From JALRHH01 sp964590315 (GTDB lineage: Bacteria; Patescibacteriota; Saccharimonadia; Saccharimonadales; JALRHH01): a DNA stretch of 27,027 bases. The notes beneath the pieces are model-generated. The model saw only the letters and a list, made by a program, of their open reading frames with translations, made no database searches and had not been told where the DNA came from. The position numbers and the translations under genes are program-made. The DNA is taken from NCBI GenBank assembly GCA_964590315.1, contig CAZPVS010000013.1:1-27027 (forward strand), in the 5' to 3' direction. This document shows positions 23,432 to 27,027 of this stretch, piece after piece. Each line of letters opens with the position of its first letter. The stretch's first letter is position 1.

Positions 23432-26400
23432 GAACGAAGCTCCTCGGTCAAAACGATCACTTCACCCTCGTTTTCAAGCCTCTCAGCACGTTCTTTTATC
23501 GCTTGTAGGTAATGTACTGGGAATTGATCTTTGAGCTGTTGCAGGGCGTCTTTTAAAGCTTGATCGCCACCATCGTAGAACTTTAGCTGTGCTATATCCT
23601 TAAGTTCGCCTTCGCTGAGATCGTCATAGTGCCTAATAATATCTTCTAGATCCTTACAGTAATCCTTGGATGGTGTATACTTTTCTCTCAAAAACTTTAA
23701 GTTATTCAACGCATCAGCACGACGCCCTCTGATGGGTGGCTGTTCGTGACTAGCAAATAACTTATCTCGAAGCATAACGAAGATTGGGTCTAAGGAAGCG
23801 TCAGCCTCCACCGCCTTTTCGTCAGGCTTTGCTACAAAGTGATTGATAGCTGTCTCAACTGAAACTATTTGTGGTTCTTGATCTTTCTCTGCAACCGCAA
23901 ATAGTACGTGATCGCCTTTCTTTGCAAAGGCAATAACCAATGCATTTGGTCGGTCAGTCCTTACTAGCCTTGAACGTTCGTTTAGAGCCATCACATCATT
24001 AATAAATGCCTTATCGTTCCTAACTAGATCATATGCTTCACGATGCTTAACATCCCAAGACTCCTGTTCTGTTTCGCCTTCGGCTTTATCGTATTCTTCC
24101 CTAAAGAAGCTCTTCAGTTCCTCGTCACTTGTTAGGGTTTTTGTATCGTTACCAATTACGTTGTTTATCAACTTAATCTTCAAAGTAGATATTTGCTTGA
24201 CGCCAATCTCTGCTTCACCAAACGCTGTAGGGAAACAGTTATAGATGTAAATGTTATCGAAGACTTTTTTATTTATTCGGTTTATACGACCTATACGCTG
24301 TATAACCCTTGTAGGGTTATACGGGATATCATAATTAATAATAATTCCCGCACGGTGTAGATTAAACCCTTCACTTAGTGCATCAGTTGCGATTAGGATA
24401 TCGTAGTCGTCTAGCTGTTTATCTTTTGGTAAACCTGCGTCGAAGTTTTGACGAATAATGTTTTTCATTTGCGTCGTACCGACCTTAGCTGTGTAGCCTA
24501 AAACTCTATCAAAACCCCGTGTTTTAAACTCACGCTCTAGATACTCAGTTGTGTCGGCATAAGCCGAGAATATTACGATTTTTCTACTCGGGCTCTCGCT
24601 TAGCAATTGCCGAACTCTGTCGGCAACACCGTCAAGCTTGGGATCGTCCTTACGTGCACCCGAGCCAAACCACTTCTGGTGTATAGCCTCAAGTAGTTGC
24701 TGATCAGACTTTACTGATTCAATGTAAGCTTCTTCGAATAATTCTTTTTCTACAGTCAATAGACCGTTCTGTGAAGTTCTTTCGAAAACGTCATCTTTGG
24801 TGATTTCGTCAACGGCTTCTGTGAATTCATCGTCTGTGTTTTCCTCGAAAACTTCAGGATCTGGAATGTCGCCCTTTTTCATAATAGGCACCCGTCCAGC
24901 CTCTTCCCACCATCTGACAATGATTTCATTTGAGTGAATCATTTTTTCAAGCGTAGATTTGAAGGCAAACTTGGAACTTTCAAAACGGGTTACGAGTAAC
25001 TTACGCATAAACTTTGATAGGTTGATCTGTGCGGTTTTTAGTGTCGTGTCGTCAAAGTACTCTCCGTATTTTTCAAGGAATATCTTATCATCAGTTAAAT
25101 AACTCGTAGGCTTGTATCTTGCACCACTAAATCCATCGTCAGCACTTTCGCCCGTAATTTGATTAAGTGTTTCAACATACAGTCCTGAAAGTTCCCCTAA
25201 GTTGTAGTCGAGCAGTTCTGGACCGACTACATTTGCAAAATCTATACCTTGTCTTTCCAAGTCTTCTCTATATCTTGTAAGTCTTCTGAGATCTAACCTC
25301 GATCTTCTTATAACCACCATCTCTATGAGTCGACGAAGCTCTGACGAAATCGACATAGCTTTGTCATCAATGTCCTCTTGGCTTGCTTTACCACGCCTAA
25401 GTTTCTGTAGCTGTTTATACTGATCAATTAAATCTCTAAACCGTAAGCTAAGATTATCAACAGACCTTATTGTTGAACGGCTTGGAGTTTGGAAAAGTTT
25501 GAGAAGGGCAAACACGTCTTCTGGTCTGTTATTAAATGGCGTTGCAGTAAGCAGTATGACTTTGTTTTCTGGGTGAGACCTAACGACTTGATGGAGTAAT
25601 TTGTAATCGTTAGTATCTTCGTTTCTGTATCTGTGTGCTTCGTCTAATATAAACAATGTGGGTCTTGAAGCTTTTGCATAATGTTCGTAAACTTCAGCAA
25701 TTTTTCCGGTGCTATATACTCGTGCCCCTCGTAGATTAAATTGCTCTTGGTAATCTTCCCACTGACTAATTAGGTGGGGGGGTGCAATGACCACTACAGG
25801 CATATCAAGGTTATGTGCGATTGCAGATCCGATAACGCTTTTACCAAGCCCTACAACATCAGCTATTAATACACCGTCGTACTTTTGAACTCTATCGATA
25901 CCCATCTTAATAGCATCTATTTGATACTCGAGGTTAGAAAATTGTCCGTAAGTAATATCTTGTGGTGTATGAATATCATTCTCTAGCTCTTTACCGAACA
26001 ATTCGTGCAAAATACGTACGTAAACCTTATAAGGATCTGGCACAGAGTGAATCCACAGCTTTTTCTGGATTGTATCCATAAAGGTTTCGTCGCTTTCCAT
26101 CGACTGAATGTCAATAGCTTCAGCATCACCCCACAATTGATTGAAATGTGTGTCGTGCTTTTCAAATGTTGCCTGATCTGTAAACGTATCACAAAGTTCA
26201 CCTTGTCCTTGAAGACCTTGGAAAGTAAAGTTTGCTGAACCAAAAATGACCGTCCCCGGAGATTGAGATCTATCTTTGTTATGAAGTATGTAGTCTTTTG
26301 CGTGGTTTTGCTGACCGTTACAAAGCTTAATTTCTAGCGTCCCATCTTTAAGCTTTTCTTCAAATACTTTGTAGGCTACCTGATCGTCGCTATCGTCATA

Positions 26401-26727
26401 AAGTGCCGACTTGTTAAAAAACTCAACAAACCCATCAATATAAAGTTGTTTCTGTTTATTTCTTGTAGGACGTGATCCTCTTGCCTCGTACTTATCTAAG
26501 GTAAAGTTAGGGTTTTGCTTTGCTTCTGCCATCATTGTTTGCATCTCAGCAGGATCGATATACTTACCAACTAAGATACGGATCTTCTTGTCCTTTAGTT
26601 CGTTGGCTATTAGCTTAAATCCTGAGAAATAAAAAAACGCGGTTAGTATGTCTACGCTTTCGGAAGCTGGTAAGGCTTTTTTAAGAGCCTCAAGCATAGT
26701 ATTTTCTTTATTATCAATCAACGCCAT
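23428..26727 (-). CDS. PLD-nuclease/SNF2-type helicase fusion
   Basis: 1099 residues. The N-terminal domain (about 1-200) is phospholipase D-like with H-A-K (142-144) and G-S-A-N-F-T (163-168), one HKD-type nuclease half-site. The SF2 helicase core follows: D-V-V-G-L-G-K-S (290-297), D-E-A-H (362-365), T-A-T-P (394-397), then after a long helical insert the second RecA lobe with Q-R-I-G-R-I-N-R-I (809-817). All motor motifs look intact. Such proteins move along DNA and cut it in restriction-type systems. An extended -10 (TGGTTTAAT, hexamer 26736-26741) is 8 nt before the ATG and there is no Shine-Dalgarno. It lies 62 bp after the edge gene. Confidence 0.93.
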   Translation of the reverse strand: MALIDNKENTMLEALKKALPASESVDILTAFFYFSGFKLIANELKDKKIRILVGKYIDPAEMQTMMAEAKQNPNFTLDKYEARGSRPTRNKQKQLYIDGFVEFFNKSALYDDSDDQVAYKVFEEKLKDGTLEIKLCNGQQNHAKDYILHNKDRSQSPGTVIFGSANFTFQGLQGQGELCDTFTDQATFEKHDTHFNQLWGDAEAIDIQSMESDETFMDTIQKKLWIHSVPDPYKVYVRILHELFGKELENDIHTPQDITYGQFSNLEYQIDAIKMGIDRVQKYDGVLIADVVGLGKSVIGSAIAHNLDMPVVVIAPPHLISQWEDYQEQFNLRGARVYSTGKIAEVYEHYAKASRPTLFILDEAHRYRNEDTNDYKLLHQVVRSHPENKVILLTATPFNNRPEDVFALLKLFQTPSRSTIRSVDNLSLRFRDLIDQYKQLQKLRRGKASQEDIDDKAMSISSELRRLIEMVVIRRSRLDLRRLTRYREDLERQGIDFANVVGPELLDYNLGELSGLYVETLNQITGESADDGFSGARYKPTSYLTDDKIFLEKYGEYFDDTTLKTAQINLSKFMRKLLVTRFESSKFAFKSTLEKMIHSNEIIVRWWEEAGRVPIMKKGDIPDPEVFEENTDDEFTEAVDEITKDDVFERTSQNGLLTVEKELFEEAYIESVKSDQQLLEAIHQKWFGSGARKDDPKLDGVADRVRQLLSESPSRKIVIFSAYADTTEYLEREFKTRGFDRVLGYTAKVGTTQMKNIIRQNFDAGLPKDKQLDDYDILIATDALSEGFNLHRAGIIINYDIPYNPTRVIQRIGRINRINKKVFDNIYIYNCFPTAFGEAEIGVKQISTLKIKLINNVIGNDTKTLTSDEELKSFFREEYDKAEGETEQESWDVKHREAYDLVRNDKAFINDVMALNERSRLVRTDRPNALVIAFAKKGDHVLFAVAEKDQEPQIVSVETAINHFVAKPDEKAVEADASLDPIFVMLRDKLFASHEQPPIRGRRADALNNLKFLREKYTPSKDYCKDLEDIIRHYDDLSEGELKDIAQLKFYDGGDQALKDALQQLKDQFPVHYLQAIKERAERLENEGEVIVLTEELRS

Positions 26728-26735
26728 TAAACACT

Positions 26736-26744
26736 ATTAAACCA
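26736..26744 (-). promoter_or_regulatory. Extended -10 before helicase gene
   Basis: Minus-strand TGGTTTAAT (TG-N plus TTTAAT), 8 nt before the ATG at 26727, with a fair -35 TAGTCA 18 bp above the hexamer. It suggests that the helicase-methyltransferase pair has its own leaderless promoter in addition to read-through from the edge gene. Confidence 0.35.
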
Positions 26745-26789
26745 TTTTTACACCTTATATGACTAGGTTTTAAAGCAATTTAATACCAA

Positions 26790-27026
26790 TTAAAGCCACG
26801 TACCACCACTGTGGCTCGTCATAGGTAGCCAATCTTCGTATTCATAAGTGCCGTTTACGCTAGGTTTGATGTCCTTGAATGGATATATGTCGGTAGTATT
26901 AGGTAAAAGTCTAGCTAGTTCTGGTATGTCAGAAAACTTTAATGGGTCGTCCTTATATATTTCGCTGTAGGGTGTCAGGCTCCCAATATACTGAACACAC
27001 CCCTCACATAATTTGCTAGCAAAAGA
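26790..27026 (-). CDS. Partial gene cut by the right edge (C-terminal 78 residues)
   Basis: Open frame from the window edge to TAA at 26790-26792, with no start inside. The segment begins with C-E-G-C in the 55-bp repeat, then has a mixed, protein-like composition (P-Y-S-E-I-Y-K-D-D-P, Y-E-Y-E-D-W-L-P-M) and ends G-G-T-W-L. The Cys-x-x-Cys could be half of a zinc site. No family is recognised from this fragment. It is co-directional with and 62 bp upstream of the helicase gene, so it may be the first known part of the same operon. Confidence 0.55.
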   Translation of the reverse strand, partial: SFASKLCEGCVQYIGSLTPYSEIYKDDPLKFSDIPELARLLPNTTDIYPFKDIKPSVNGTYEYEDWLPMTSHSGGTWL

Positions 27027-27027
27027 G
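26973..27027. repeat. Right copy of 55-bp terminal inverted repeat
   Basis: The exact reverse complement of bases 1-55. In this copy the frame encoding C-E-G-C continues for about 60 more codons to a natural stop, so this is probably the intact context of the repeat. Confidence 0.9.

Noticed and set aside
20156..26727. Calling the operon BREX or DISARM
   Set aside because: The methyltransferase and helicase resemble PglX/DrmMI and DrmD in layout, but no PglZ, BrxC, DrmA, DrmB or separate DrmC gene is present in the window.
1..27027. Terminal inverted repeats of a transposon or linear plasmid
   Set aside because: The interior carries tyrS and central metabolism genes, there is no transposase or telomere-type gene, and the repeat is exactly 55 bp, which points to assembly topology.
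1..27027. CRISPR array or tRNA/rRNA genes
   Set aside because: I saw no regularly spaced repeats and no recognisable tRNA or rRNA sequence on either strand; a covariance-model scan was not possible.

Overview
The window looks like a complete 27 kb chromosomal contig from a small-genome bacterium. My best guess is a Patescibacterium, possibly Saccharibacteria-like. The evidence is a sortase-type (LPVTG) surface protein, a CIRCE heat-shock operator, a phosphoketolase/acetate kinase pair, very tight gene packing, and several genes whose -10 box lies only 6-8 nt before the start codon (leaderless style). This placement is inference; there is no rRNA or marker set here. TGA is used as an ordinary stop.

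Layout. 1-939: an AlbA_2 (Schlafen-type) protein. 1013-2999: a small membrane protein, a cupin, an MscS-type channel and a small membrane protein. 3127-7250 (minus): phosphoketolase and acetate kinase, with an isochorismatase-fold protein upstream that lacks the usual Lys and Cys. 7384-10199: a CHASE histidine kinase with a receiver-only regulator, convergent with a Crp/Fnr-type regulator. The kinase and Crp/Fnr promoters carry the same TGTAA-N6-TTACA palindrome. 10351-13565: a GlsB-type membrane protein with a small partner, an alpha/beta hydrolase, a methyltransferase-like protein and a GAF-like protein. 13693-16206: an LPVTG surface protein, a CIRCE-controlled small heat-shock protein and a DNase I-fold hydrolase. 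16446-17663: tyrS.

18146-27026 is lower in GC than the middle (hand-counted sample lines) and holds a restriction/defence-type module. A GHKL (MORC/paraMORC-like) ATPase with a C-terminal PD-(D/E)XK nuclease site reads toward an operon of a PLD-nuclease/SNF2 helicase and an Eco57I-type adenine methyltransferase with a TaqI-like specificity region. These two overlap by GTGA. A further gene, cut by the right edge, lies upstream in the same operon. Together they contain ATPase, translocase, two nuclease sites, methyltransferase and specificity functions. The standard DISARM and BREX core partners are not in the window, so this combination is the best candidate for an unusual system.

Two window-wide patterns stand out. 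All five convergent gene pairs end within 4 nt of overlap or 3 nt of gap, three of them sharing a palindromic stop tetranucleotide (TTAA or CTAG). The two ends of the window are a perfect 55-bp inverted repeat. That length suggests an assembly-graph junction, but it also implies a real repeated sequence flanking both the AlbA_2 gene and the defence operon.
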